A stretch of 64,000 bases of DNA from Melolontha melolontha (GCA_935421215.2 OW285238.1:56599126-56663125), one strand, 5' to 3'. Positions 45,110 to 56,060 are shown, numbered from the stretch's first letter. Program-made: numbers and translations. The notes: generated by a model from the letters alone, not told the origin.

Positions 45110-46340
45110 AAATGAATCACAAGTCAAGATTTGAGGCATTCATCTTGTTGAAAGCTTGAACATACACAATTCTATATATAAAATGTGATGTAAGTGTTTT
45201 TCTTGTTTCACTCTTGATCTGAGTAGAGTTCCAGGGATACACCGAACGGCTGACGAACTCTTTTGCGATCACATCCGCCACAGTTCCAGCTTCTTGATTA
45301 AGCACGGCATAAGCTTCGACCCACATTGTAAAAAACTCCATCACCACTATAATGTATTTATTTCCTTTATCACTTTTTGGGAATGGCCCGGCGGCATCAA
45401 TAGAGATTCTCTCTAAGGTGCTTGCCACATTGTATTGTCACATAGGGCACGTCTACTTCTTTGTGATCCGTTACTGGCGACACAATCAACAAATTACTCA
45501 ATAAAATAGCCGGCGCGCCTTTTCCAGCGTTTTATGAACACCAAAATGTCCCCCAGCAGCATCATTGTGTAATTTTCGAAATACCTCTGGTATCCCTTTC
45601 CTGGAAATCACCAGTTGTATTTTTCGCTCACTTCCATCGTGATTTTCCACTTCACGTTTCAGAAGAACGTCTTTCATCATCAACGAATCCCATTGTGCCC
45701 AGTATGATTTCAATTCCCGTGAACAATTTCCTTCCAGGTTGGTCGTTGCCTATTTTTCTTCCAAACCCTTAAGATTGAAAGATCAGGGTCAGCTACTTGT
45801 TCTGTGCGCTAATTGTCAGATTGCCATTGGTCTTAGTCTACAGTTGTTCGGCGAGTATTGGCTTGATGTAAGGATGCAATTTGGCTAATCGTTCTTGTAC
45901 TTTCCTGCTGCTCAATCGATGTCTTCTTGTTGACCCTCCCACGTTTGTTTCGAACGTGACCGATTTCTTTATAATTCCAACATCGGCATGCTCTTTTATT
46001 TTTCTTTATCTAATTCAGTACCCGACTCACAATTTGCTCCACAAATTCTTCATTTGCCTGGTTGTCGGCACTACATACTCGAACATTGTTCCTAGATGCC
46101 TGTTTTACAGTTTCAAACCCAAGTGCGTGCGCTAAGACATCGATCAAGGTCTTTGGTCGTGCCAGCCTTAATGCCTGCTACATATCACAATCCCAGAGAC
46201 AGTCTATGAATGTCTGGACAGCCAGGTCTTTCATGAGATTTTCTGGCGCCATTGGACATGCAAGTCGAACCACACAGGCAATATATGCCTCAAATTCCAG
46301 AATATTCTCTTTTCTTCCTTTAAGATTCCTTTACTACTAA
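45110..46340 (-). pseudogene. Ty3/Gypsy retrotransposon remnant, gag joined to integrase
   Basis: From 46330 downward the - strand gives ENILEFEAYIACVVRLACP and KDLAVQTFIDCLWDCDM (gag), a decayed zinc knuckle (CRCWNYKEIGHVRNK, about 45990), then at about 45800 DPDLSILRVWKKNRQRPTW directly followed by SYWAQWDSLMMKDVLLKREV, LHNDAAGGHFGVHKTLEKAR (H2C2 zinc-binding part) and SIDAAGPFPKSDKGNKYIIV (integrase core). Protease, reverse transcriptase and RNase H, which normally sit between gag and the linker, are absent. Several stops and frame changes occur, and no LTRs were recognised. Confidence 0.82.
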
Positions 46341-46973
46341 TATTGATCCTAGAATGTTATAAAATGCATCAACTTTTTCTACTGACGTTCGTATTATATT
46401 TTACTACCCTGTTCGTTTATTATGTTCATATTGTATTGCAGTTATTTTCCTCTTTCCCCTATCACAATCATACGTACGCGTGACATAATTTTGTAAGTCT
46501 CATAAAAAATATTTGTAAAGCTTGCGCTGTAGAATTTTGTTTCCTTTTTATTGTCTAATAGCTGCCTACAACATTACATTAAATAGCAGTGGACTCAAAA
46601 CGTAACTTCGTTTAAACACCGACGTGGTGTGAATATAATCGAAGTTGATTTCTTGCAATAGTTTCAATAATATTATACAACGTTAACCCGCAGCTACTAT
46701 CGAGCAGTTACCGTTTAACTTTTACTACTGATGGGTTCTAAAGACCCATATAATAATTATGTATATTAAGCTGAAACAAAAAACATTATACTTTAGTTGT
46801 ATTATAAAACTTGTTTAATACATTGTTAGTGGTACAAAAATATAGATACGGTCATCCCTCGTTTATCGCGGTTAATTGGTCCAGCCATTATATTTATTAT
46901 ATTATAATAAATCGAATACTTTCGTAGTAAGAGCATAGAAACCTGCTTACGACCTTCTTAATACGGTAAATGT

Positions 46974-47300
46974 AAATATGCTTTCTAAATATTACGACGC
47001 TAATTTATTGGAATTTTTTATAGAAAAAAAAATTCAGCTTTAAGTAGGATTCGCACCCACGTGCATTGATTGCCGAACCATCGCTCTAATCACTAAGCTA
47101 TCAAAGGCACTGATTTCGAATCTTTGTGGGGCTGCCTTGAATTACATCAAGGAAACAGATAATATACATCTTGCCCGCAGCATGCTATTGTGCAAATTTG
47201 ATGCAATTTTCGCGAAGTAATGTAAATGTAAATATGCTTTCTACATATTACGATGCTAATTTATTCGAATTTTTTATAGAAAACAATATTTCTAATGCGT
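46974..47300 (-). repeat. tRNA-derived SINE, one copy and a truncated second
   Basis: On the - strand, 47108-47030 reads as a tRNA-like head: A box TAGCTTAGTGATTAGAG (47100-47084) and B box GGGTGCGAATCC (47058-47047). The body word AATATGCTTTCTA(A/C)ATATTACGA occurs at 46977 and again at 47230, in each case followed by a TTTTTTATAGAAAA tract, so a second, 5'-incomplete copy lies directly next to the first. Confidence 0.6.
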
Positions 47301-47799
47301 AGTGATGCAGCCACGTGCATGATAGAAACACGCTATGATTGGCTTGATTTCACAACACCTCCTTTCAAACACGCACAAACAGTGGTCGAGAGACGCTGAA
47401 CAATAAATTAAAATATGTAAAATATATGTGGGTATATGTATTTGGAAAACGGCAACGGAGTGATGCCGAGAAACTCGAAACGCGAAGTGGCGAGGGACGT
47501 CTATATTATTTTTCAAAACACTTTGGGCATTTTGGGTTTCTTACAACATTCATTGCAAATAGGTATTATGCAAGCATTGCATGTTATAACGTGACCGACA
47601 ACATGTGATTGTCAGTGCGAAAATTTCTTTGTTCGTTCATTTTGCACGTATTCGTCTTTTTAAGTGTATTGTCCGGTATTTTAATTCATAAGTTCCCAAT
47701 CGATTATGTTGACGTTAGCTGTTATCGGTCAGATTATTTTGAATATATTGTAAACGTTATGTATAGCAAGGCGGGTAATTTCTCCATAGATAAAAAAAG

Positions 47800-47860
47800 T
47801 TCACATTTTGACCATTGAAGAAGCACACAATATGTATGCGAAATATTGGGAGATAAAATA
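47800..47860 (+). repeat. Penelope 3' end fragment
   Basis: TTGAAGAAGCACAC...ATGCGAAAT has the stem-GAAA layout of the Penelope termini in this window, without a good CUGANGA core. It abuts the (TA)n tract in which element B is inserted. Confidence 0.35.
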
Positions 47861-47912
47861 AAGAACTGATATTATATATAGCATAAAGTATATATATATA
47901 TATATATATATA

Positions 47913-50315
47913 CAGGGTGTATCTGAATTGATACAAAAGATTTCAAAGGCTGATTCTTTAGCAAAAATTAAGGGGGGTCTTTCATATAACTTTTTGTTCA
48001 ACACCCTTTTCCCTCCAAGTTGCAGTCCTTTAAAGTTAGGTAAAAAAATTTGTTTTTCTTTAATATATCCACTTTGGAAAAATTTAGAAGAATGAAATTT
48101 GGCAGATAACTGATTCTAATAAAATGGCAGTTTTTGAGTGTTTTTGTTACCCTAAAATGTAATCACAAGTGGCTGAAAAAAACAACCCCTATAATATTTT
48201 ACATTAGAACTTTTTAATGCGCCTATATTTTCCTATTTAAAAAATTGATTTAAAAAGACAGACTCAATCTGCAACTTTTTCATGTCTTGACTTTTTATCA
48301 TAAAATTGTTAGTTTGATCACAAAAAAATAAAATACTGCTCAGACTCTTTTCCCATAAATTCACAGAGGTTATTATTTATTAAAAAAAATCAAGTAAGCT
48401 GCTGTCAAATGAAGTCATATGACAAATAGTTTTATTGTCCTGATTTTCTCTGTGTTATTCTTTAATCTCTGAAGAACTAAAACTAATTAAGTAAATAAAA
48501 TGGCAAATTACACAAATGCCGAAATGGCAGATATGCATTTTTTATATGGTCGTGCTAATGGAAATGGATTAAGAGCTCGGAGGCTTTACGCTGAGTTATA
48601 TCCAGAACGAACATTACCCCATCATAGCGTATTCGCCCGTATTCATCAACGTTTACGAGAAGTAGGAAATTTTTCAAGAACAACCGTCGATTGCGGACGT
48701 TCTCGAGAAGTACGAACTGTAGCACTAGAGGAGGCTGTTCTTAATTTAATTGAGGAATCTCCCAGAACAAGTACGAGACAAATTGCCCGAGAGTTAAATG
48801 TGAGCCATTGCACAGTATTTAGAATTTTAAAAGAACAAATGCTCTATCCCTGCCATATCCAACAAGTCCAAGCGCTCTTATCTCGAGATTTTTTACCTCG
48901 TTTAATTTTTTGTCAATGGATAATTCAAATGATCACACAAGCTCCGCAGTTCTTATCTCGTATTTTGTTTACTGATGAGGCAAGCTTTTCTCGGGAATCT
49001 ATCAGAAATTTCCATAATAATCACATATGGGCAGATGAAAACCCACACGAAATTGCTGAATCTAAATTTCAACATCAATTTTCATTGAATGTGTGGCTTG
49101 GTGTTATTGATGATTATTTAATTGGGCCATATTTTCTCCCAATAAGATTAAATGGAGACGCATACTGCCATTTCCTTGAAGAAGAGTTACCCCAACTTTT
49201 TGATGATGTTCCTGTGCGAATTAGGCAAGAACTATGGTTCATGCATGATGGCGCTCCAGCCCACTTTAGTAATAACGCTCGTCGCTACTTAGACGAAGTT
49301 TATGCAAATCGCTGGATAGGACGAGGAGGCACCCAGAATTGGCCTGCCCGATCTCCAGATTTAAATCCATTGGGCTTTTGCATTTGGGGTTTTCTAAAAA
49401 CACTGGTTTATTCCACTCCCGTTGAAAATATCGATGATTTAAGGGATCGTATCATCGTAGCACTTGAGACTATTAGAAATACACCTGGATTATTTCAAAG
49501 TATACGGAATTCAATTAGACGAAGAGTAGAGTCCTGCATTTTGGTCGAGGGGCGCCATTTTCAACATTTATTATGATTTTTGTAATTGAAATTTTGTCCA
49601 CGTTATTATTAGTTTTTTTTGTAATTTGTTAATTGTTATTAGTAGTACAATTATTGTTCAATCCGTTCTAATTTACAATATTCTTCAACTAAATAAAAAA
49701 ATGCCATTCTTTCAATAAAGTTTTATTTAGTTGTGAAAAATGTTTGAAGTCCTTATAAAACTGTCTAGAAATTAGAGAAAATCAGGACAATAAAACTCTT
49801 TGTCATATGACTTCATTTGACAGCAGCTTACTTGATTTTTTTTTAATAAATAATAACCTCTCTGTGAATTTATGGGAAAAGAGTCTGAGCAGTATTTTAT
49901 TTTTTTGTGATCAAACTAACAATTTTATGATAAAAAGACAAGACATAAAAAAGTTGCAGATTGAGTCTGTCTTTTTAAATCAATTCTTTAAATAGGAAAA
50001 TATAGGCGCATTAAAATGTTCTGATGCAAAATATTATAGGGGTTGTTTTTTTCAGCCCCTTGTGATTACATTTTAGGGTAACAAAAACACTCAAAAACTG
50101 CCATTTTATTAGCATCAGTTATCTGCCAAATTTCATTCTTCTAAATTTTTCCAAAGTGCATAGATTAAATAAAAACAAATTTTTTTACCTAATTTTAAAG
50201 GACTGTAACTTGGAGGGAAAAGGGTGTTGAACAAAAAGTTATATGAAAGACCCCCCTTAATTTTTGCTAAAGAATCACCCTTTGAAATCTTTCGTATCAA
50301 TTCAGAAACAGCCTG
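47913..50315 (+). mobile_element. DD41D-type element B with about 540-bp terminal repeats
   Basis: Ends read inward CAGG(G/C)TGT and continue as nearly identical inverted repeats over 47913-48452 and 49773-50315. TA lies outside each end (47911-47912, 50316-50317); the insertion is in a (TA)n tract. The length is 2403 bp, with one intact ORF between the repeats. The close match between the repeats suggests a recent insertion. Confidence 0.94.
48500..49576 (+). CDS. DD41D-type transposase, open but with a catalytic Asp replaced by Gly
   Basis: A complete 358-residue ORF, the only uninterrupted transposase of its family in the window. It starts MANYTNAEMADMHFLYGRAN (N-terminal DNA-binding domain); the second helix-turn-helix is TSTRQIARELNVSHCTVFRI, then LFTDEASF (Asp159) and MHDGAPAHF (Asp250). 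The third catalytic position, 41 residues on, is Gly292 in SPDLNPLGFCIWG, where relatives here have LDFF, CDYC or CDFF. The codon is GGC, one A-to-G change from Asp. The C-terminus GRHFQHLL is complete. The protein should bind the ends but not cut them. Start 48500 is the first ATG after the left terminal repeat. Confidence 0.9.
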   Translation: MANYTNAEMADMHFLYGRANGNGLRARRLYAELYPERTLPHHSVFARIHQRLREVGNFSRTTVDCGRSREVRTVALEEAVLNLIEESPRTSTRQIARELNVSHCTVFRILKEQMLYPCHIQQVQALLSRDFLPRLIFCQWIIQMITQAPQFLSRILFTDEASFSRESIRNFHNNHIWADENPHEIAESKFQHQFSLNVWLGVIDDYLIGPYFLPIRLNGDAYCHFLEEELPQLFDDVPVRIRQELWFMHDGAPAHFSNNARRYLDEVYANRWIGRGGTQNWPARSPDLNPLGFCIWGFLKTLVYSTPVENIDDLRDRIIVALETIRNTPGLFQSIRNSIRRRVESCILVEGRHFQHLL

Positions 50316-50739
50316 TATATATAGTCAAACAACCTCTTATACCATAAAGTATATAATATTGTAAATTCGATGTATTTGTAAATAAAATAATTTAAAATAA
50401 AATTAAAAACATTTTCTATATATGCGAAGTGTATCAACAGAAGTAAAAAAAACATGAATTACAAGAATGATATGATGGAAGGTGAGACTCGCTTATCAGT
50501 GCTGGATTAGGACAAGAATTGGTATTATTTTCTAGTAATAATTCTTTTAAAAGAAGCTACTTAAATTTTCGCTAACGCTACATTTAGTTTGACAGGTACA
50601 GTTGCTTAGAGAAACCTCGTTTAAGGAAAGTCAAATGGATAAAATGGGTGTTCGTGGTGCGAAGTAAGTCCTTGTCTTTTTAGGAGATAGGCACAACTGA
50701 GGTTTTGGGAGATATGAAGCAAACCTTGTTCAACAATGC

Positions 50740-51330
50740 TCCTTTAAAAGCCCTGATTTGTCTGGTTGCTCACTTTAAACATACCGACATGATTTTTCGA
50801 AGATGAAGAACGTCCTGAACCACCAAATCGTGTTACCATTCCAGAAATGGTTAAAGGGCGAAAATGTAGATTGCCAAAACTGTGGGTATATCTATTGAAC
50901 AACAAATTCTTCATATTGAATTAGGCATGTTTGAACTCCCTAATGGGTGAGTGTCGCGTTTACTTAATGTAGATTAAAAACGTGAAAGAGCGTGGCAATA
51001 TCAGCAGTGGATGTATCGTGTCAGTCCTCCCCAAAGAAGGCCAAGATATTTCCTTCAGCTGGAAAGGCAATGACCCCGATATTTAGCGATTTGAAAGGAT
51101 ATATCTTATGGACCATCTTGCAAACGACCAAACTATCAATGATACCTTCCTGGATAATGTGAAAGTTTCCATTACAAAAAAAGGCCTCACAATAGTTCGA
51201 CAGAAAGGGGGCCTCATGACAATGCACCGTTACAAACTAGTAGCATTGTTCGGGAAAAATTGGATGAATTACGATTCCAGGTTGTGCACCAACCACATCT
51301 GTGTCCCTTCAAATTTCCACTAATTTCTAA
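50740..51330 (+). pseudogene. Mariner transposase pseudogene
   Basis: The + strand reads IAKTVGISIEQQILHIELGM (second helix-turn-helix), WVSRLLNVD and KRERAW across frames, then PHDNAPLQTSSIVREKLDEL (second catalytic Asp) and RFQVVHQPPLCPF. Order and motifs are those of a mariner protein. The third catalytic block is lost, the middle is scrambled by frameshifts, and no ends were found. It lies within the cyclase intron, downstream of element B. Confidence 0.7.
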
Positions 51331-51828
51331 AACTCATGCTGTTTCTCCCCGGAAAAAAATTTAGGGTATAATGGCGTTTCAGCGTCGCAAATGTGTGAAT
51401 GTTGAAAGAGAATATGTTAAAAACTAAAAAAAAATCGTTGCCATAATTTAAGTGTTTTATTTTATGTCTCACTTTCCAGCAAATCATCCTCGTAATATAG
51501 ACGGAAATAAATAATATACCAAATACAAAAAGAAGGGTTATAACGTAATTTTCCTACTTTATTTTACACGCACATAAACAGCGACAAAGTTTATTCAATG
51601 TTGGTAATTCTAAGTAAAATACATACAGCTCGTCGCAGGAGGAAACGAAATACCGTTCTGAATAATTTAATTTTGCAGCTATCAGTCCATTAACATAACT
51701 AATTTTCCGATTTCATTTGTTCTGCAAAGAGCACAACGTCAAAATTAAATTTTCCTTTTCATTAGCCTTTATACATGTTTCCCATTGATAAGAAATCCAT
51801 TAAACACGAACAACTTCTTGTGTTTTAG

Positions 51829-52174
51829 GTACAAAATAAGAACAAACAAGAGAAACTTAACTCCTTCGGGCGTGAAATTCTCTAAGAATTCAACACCTGT
51901 AGCAAATTTACAAATGGGGGTCTCCACTTTCTGTAAAGCGTTTCCTTGGCATTTCGTGATAGATCGTCGACTAGAACTCGTACAATTAGGCTCCGGCTTT
52001 ATGCGGGTATTTGGTTGTATGCTCACCACATGCGGAACGGCGGCCGCCACTTATTTCGAATTCCATCGTCCCAGAAGTCTGACTCTTTCCTTCAACGAGA
52101 TCGTTAAGAGGGCCAACACACCTTTTGTCATAGCCATCAAAAAACTTCCCGGAGTTGATAGATTTCCTGCTGAG
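51829..52174 (+). CDS. Soluble guanylate cyclase alpha subunit, HNOBA exon
   Basis: The 346-nt exon follows GTGTTTTAG and ends before GTAAGT. It reads YKIRTNKRNLTPSGVKFSKN ... VSTFCKAFPWHFVIDRRLEL ... VQLGSGFMRVFGCML ... EIVKRANTPFVIAIKKLP ... VDRFPAE. FPWHF, ELVQLGxGF(M/S)R and RRANTPF-like motifs are those of the HNOBA (PAS-like) domain of sGC alpha subunits. The first base completes the Arg codon begun at 42503, and the last codon is whole, so the next exon starts in phase 0. I found neither the coiled coil nor the cyclase catalytic domain downstream in the window. Confidence 0.92.
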
Positions 52175-52599
52175 GTAAGTGTGCGTGATGTTAGATGTAT
52201 TTGTTGCAAAATGTACTTTTGATGATGTGACAAAAATACATACATATAAACCACAAAGAAACACCTTCCGTAATAATGCGGTTAGAATCTGTGTAAATCT
52301 TTAAAAATTTCGATCAAATAGAAAATGTATTTTATATGATATAAATGATTTAGTAGCATAATGAACTAAAAGAAATTAAAAAGACACAAATAAACTATGA
52401 AAGGTATATGTTAAATTTCGTTAGTAAGTACAGTGGCGTAGCAAAATCAATGGGATACAAAAAATTATATATCTTTTATAGAATATCCTGTATATTATTA
52501 AATCGAGTTATTAAATGTCGAATATCCTAAATTACTGTAATTATGGAAAACTAAGCCTGTGAAAATTACAACTATTACGTTTTGATAAGTAGGGATCGG
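52175..52599. other. Cyclase intron, nothing recognised
   Basis: AT-rich sequence after the donor site. No gene or repeat recognised. Confidence 0.4.
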
Positions 52600-53445
52600 C
52601 AAATCATATTTTGTCCATCTCACGCAGTTCTTTGATCTTGTAGAGAAATCGTTATTATAGGACCTGCTTTCAAGACAAATGTCGCGACCATCTTTTTGAC
52701 AATTCGAGAACGGATGACGTTTGTCGGATTTTCTTCACCTTGGAACACCCAAACATACGACCATCACCACTCACGATGTTGTACACATTTTAAGAGTTTC
52801 CTGCGTTGAAGCGGTTTAGAGTTTTTGTCACCAATTCAGCCGAGCTGTTTTCTGGGAGATTTTTTGAAATACGGGTTCTAGTAGTGGATGGATAAAAATC
52901 AATAGAACTTTTACAGGACGCTAAAGGGAACTTATTCGAGTGTGAATTTATAGTGGGAAGGGATATTTGATTGAAAATAATATTTAAAAAAATAAAAACA
53001 ATTTACTAACCTCGCATTTTGTCCATTTTTCAAATCAGGAAAAAAAGGGAAATTTTCGGTTAATAGTGTCTTTCAAATTCCCTAATCTATTAAGTAAACA
53101 TCACTCTTTCGTATTTTTGCTATATTAACCTTCAATTTGTTTAAATAATATTGTTAAAATGATGTGAAAAATTGCTATTTTTCTACGGCATTTTCTCGTT
53201 CAAATTGACATAACTGTAACAACAGCAGTTACAAGCTACCAACTTAGACGTTTACATTAAAATGTTATTGACGCGATGTCTATCTATATCAATTTATTTC
53301 TTCCAATTGCCATATTTAAAATGGCGTTAGTTATGGAAGACGTAACAATGTTTAATATAAAAAATCTTTGTGAGTCTTTGTAACTTGTATAAATCAAAAT
53401 AAGAGTCTAACATATCATTCACATTGCCATTCAAAAAATGTCCTA

Positions 53446-53538
53446 CTAATTTTTTTGGGATATCAATGTATCAAAAATAGCATATGAATTGTTATAGGTT
53501 ATAAAGAAATATAAATACATATTGTAGATCCAAATGGC

Positions 53539-53569
<31 letters not shown>

Positions 53570-53886
53570 CGTCTCAATACATCTCTTAACATAGAAAAAG
53601 TTATATAATTGCGATTTTGATAAACGAAAGCTGCCAAAAAATAACTATCAGCTCGAGAAAGTTTAGAAAAAAATAACTTGCAAAAAACCAATTCCGGCAC
53701 AAACACATTTCGGAGATTCGCAAGTAAAATGTGAAAAACAGTGACATTATGGTTTGAATCATCAATAGGCACATAACGAAACATAAGCCAAGGTCGTTCA
53801 ACATCTTGTTCCTCGGCAGGAATAAAATATCTGTCAACTCTTAAACCAAAAGGACTTTCCAAATTCCAGGTAGGCAATGACATAAC
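53446..53886 (-). other. Unidentified exon-like ORF inside the inverted-repeat element
   Basis: After an acceptor-like CTTTTCAG the - strand reads VMSLPTWNLESPFGLRVDRY, FIPAEEQDVERPWLMFRYVP, IDDSNHNVTVFHILLANLRN, VFVPELVFCKLFFSKLS, in all about 100 convincing codons, followed by low-complexity YIYIYI from the (TA)n tract. The composition is protein-like and less AT-rich. I do not recognise the family. It could be a captured host exon or part of an unknown transposon protein. Confidence 0.35.
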
Positions 53887-54017
53887 CTGAAAAGTTGAGA
53901 GGAGGGTATTCAAGTAAAAATCATATAAATTTTAATACATATATTAAACATAACCTGAAAAGTTGAGAGGAGGGTATTCAAGTAAAAATCATATAAATTT
54001 TAATACATATATTAAAC
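53887..54017. repeat. Tandem duplication, unit about 67 bp
   Basis: ACCTGAAAAGTTGAGAGGAG...CATATATTAAAC occurs twice back to back with almost no difference. It duplicates the acceptor-like sequence before the ORF at 53446-53886. Confidence 0.9.
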
Positions 54018-54800
54018 TTTATCAATCACATACACATCAATTAATATTATCACTCACAAATTTATTAGCAAATGTAAAGAAAAAATACATCCTCGTTCTA
54101 AATCTTATTTCTATTTGATGATCAATTGTAAATTTAACAAAGTTATGTCGTCCATAACAAACGCCATTTTAAATTTGACAATTGGAAAAAATAAATTGAT
54201 ATAGATAGACATCGCGTCAGTAACATTTTAATGTAAACGTTTAAGTTGGTAGCTTAAAACTGGTGCTGTTAAAGTTATGTCAATTTGAAAATGAAAATGA
54301 CGTATTAAAATAGACACTTTTTAATTACTTTTTAACAATGTTATTTAAACATATTGAATGTTAATATAGCAAAAATACTTAAGAGTGATGTTTATTTAAT
54401 AGATTAGGGCATTCGAAAGATACTTTTAGCCCTAATTTGTGCGTTTGTTCGTGTATTGAAAATGGACGAAATGCTAGGTTAGTTTTTTTTTTTTAATATT
54501 ATTTTTCTTCCAATTTCCTTTCCCACTATAAATTCACACTCACATAAGTTCCCTTTACGTCCTGTAAAAGTTCTATTGATTTTTATTCAGCCACTTCCAG
54601 TACCCGTATTCTCAATTCTGGCCGTTTTCTGTTCTTCGGTCAATAGGTGTGGTATCCAACTGGAAACAATTTTTTTACACACAATTCTTAATGAAGAATT
54701 TTTTGAAATGAGGTCTATGAAATTCCCAATGATGACTCAATTTCGCGATACGTCGCATATCGATTTTCGTTAATGAGTTTGCGCGCAACATCGACGTTTT

Positions 54801-55860
54801 TCTAAGTGACTGCCGTTTTTGGTGCAACTGCTCTTAGATCGTCGCTTGTTGAGATAACTGTCTTCGAAAGTTATAAAAAATTATTGCGGGAAAATGTTTA
54901 CGGTTTAATTCCATTTTTCGATTATATTGTCAACTTTGACAGTTCGTTGTAGCTACAACACTACACCTATCGCACTGAAACTTTGGATTTAGGCTAACCA
55001 GAGATGAAAGTTAATTTTTGACACTGACATTTTATTAGTGTCGCCCAGTCTATGTCTCAGTATGCAAAATATAAAGGACACCTTTTTCGAAATGTTTATT
55101 TAGCCACAGTCTCCAAAGCAGGACTTTTTACAGGAAAATAATTCAGAATTTAATAACCGTACCTAAGGTTATAAATATTGCAATTACATTAATTTTATAT
55201 CAAGAATAGAGTGTATGTAACAGATTCACGTTCACATTATTAAAACTAGTTACAAAATCGTTTAGTGGAAATGGAAAATTTAAACGTCTAAACTAGATAT
55301 TAATCTAAATTTCAACTTGAATTCATCGCTCCACCAATAAATGCAATGCAGCAAAGTGAATAGGAATTCGTGGATGATAATCAAAATAAAAAAAATTGAA
55401 AATTTTTCGGGAATATAAAACGTTAACAGCAAAGTCAATAGTTGAATTTAGAATTTACATCAAGGAAATAAAAGCAGAAATTAAACGGAAAGAAGTTTAT
55501 ATATACTTTAAAATAAGTTATTTTATTAAGGGATAGAAAATTGTATCATAAATAAAGTCATTATTTTTTAATTTTTGGTAAAAATATGACTTGTTTCCAT
55601 ATTTATTTTTCAATTTACATTATTTAATATTACACCGAAGTACTGACTTGAATCATACAATGTATATTGATGAGGCAGGGATCATCTTTCCTGACAACAA
55701 GTGTAGTCAAATTGTTCAATACAATCTGCCTACTGATAAAATAAGTTTGATTTTAAGATACCCTCTATTGACGATGTTGTGATACCACATACCTACATAA
55801 ATTAAACACGTAATTATAATGAAAAAATTTCATGTTTATATTGAATTGCATTTTTACAAT
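54801..55860. other. Unassigned stretch
   Basis: It may hold the 5' part of the split mariner copy near 54800-55100. The ORF at 55591-55782 has no recognisable motif. Confidence 0.35.
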
Positions 55861-56016
55861 TAGAAATACAATATACAAAAAAGGTTTTGTTTAAGTATGA
55901 CAATACGTTAAGCACGTATAAAGCGTTTGTACAATATGAAACAAACATGTAAATAATTTACATATCTGTAACTATGCACATGGACAATACACCTCGTATT
56001 TTCAGCATTTACTTCT

Positions 56017-56060
56017 GCTTAATACATATGTTTCTGCCATCTAGGCGTCCTCAGTTAAGC
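56017..56060 (-). ncRNA. Hammerhead ribozyme motif (inverted unit)
   Basis: Same motif as the two + strand copies in this element, on the opposite strand. Confidence 0.65.

Larger units (their letters stand above)
42504..51828 (+). other. Intron of the cyclase gene, filled with transposons
   Basis: The 9325-bp intron begins GTAAGG and ends TTTTAG. It contains, in order, a non-LTR tail, a Penelope copy, a hammerhead-like motif, a Gypsy remnant, a SINE pair, a Penelope end, the DD41D-type element B and a mariner remnant. Those in - orientation are the Penelope, Gypsy and SINE copies. The stretches 42504-43050, 43200-43980 and 46341-46970 hold nothing else I recognise. Confidence 0.85.
52871..54612. 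mobile_element. Long inverted-repeat element, arms about 470 bp
   Basis: Arms at about 52871-53345 and 54140-54612 are imperfect reverse complements (shared ATAAAAATCAATAGAACTTT, ACAGGACG, GTGAATTTATAGTGGGAA, GACATCGCGTCA, AAATTGATATAGATAGACAT). The exact ends and the target duplication were not determined. The 800-bp middle carries a tandem repeat, a (TA)n tract and an unidentified ORF on the - strand. It splits a mariner pseudogene. Confidence 0.7.
52600..54800 (-). pseudogene. Mariner transposase pseudogene split by an insertion
   Basis: The N-terminal part lies at about 54800-54615 on the - strand: ARKLINENRYATYREIESSL, then KKLFPVGYHTY. The later part lies at about 52870-52600: LNRFNAGNS, NVYNIVSGDG (first catalytic block, SGDG for the usual TGDE), WVFQGEENPTNVIRSRIVKK and MVATFVLKAGPIITISLQDQ. 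The two fit end to end once the inverted-repeat element 52871-54612 is left out. The second and third catalytic blocks were not found. Confidence 0.65.

Noticed and set aside
47033..47108. Functional tRNA gene on the - strand
   Set aside because: A and B boxes are present, but no full cloverleaf with paired acceptor stem could be drawn, and the body repeats nearby; a SINE fits better.
49807..49995. 62-codon ORF after the element B transposase
   Set aside because: It lies wholly inside the right terminal inverted repeat and has no counterpart function.
51986..52264. - strand ORFs over the second cyclase exon
   Set aside because: Shadows of the sGC alpha exon, which has the recognisable HNOBA motifs and splice sites.
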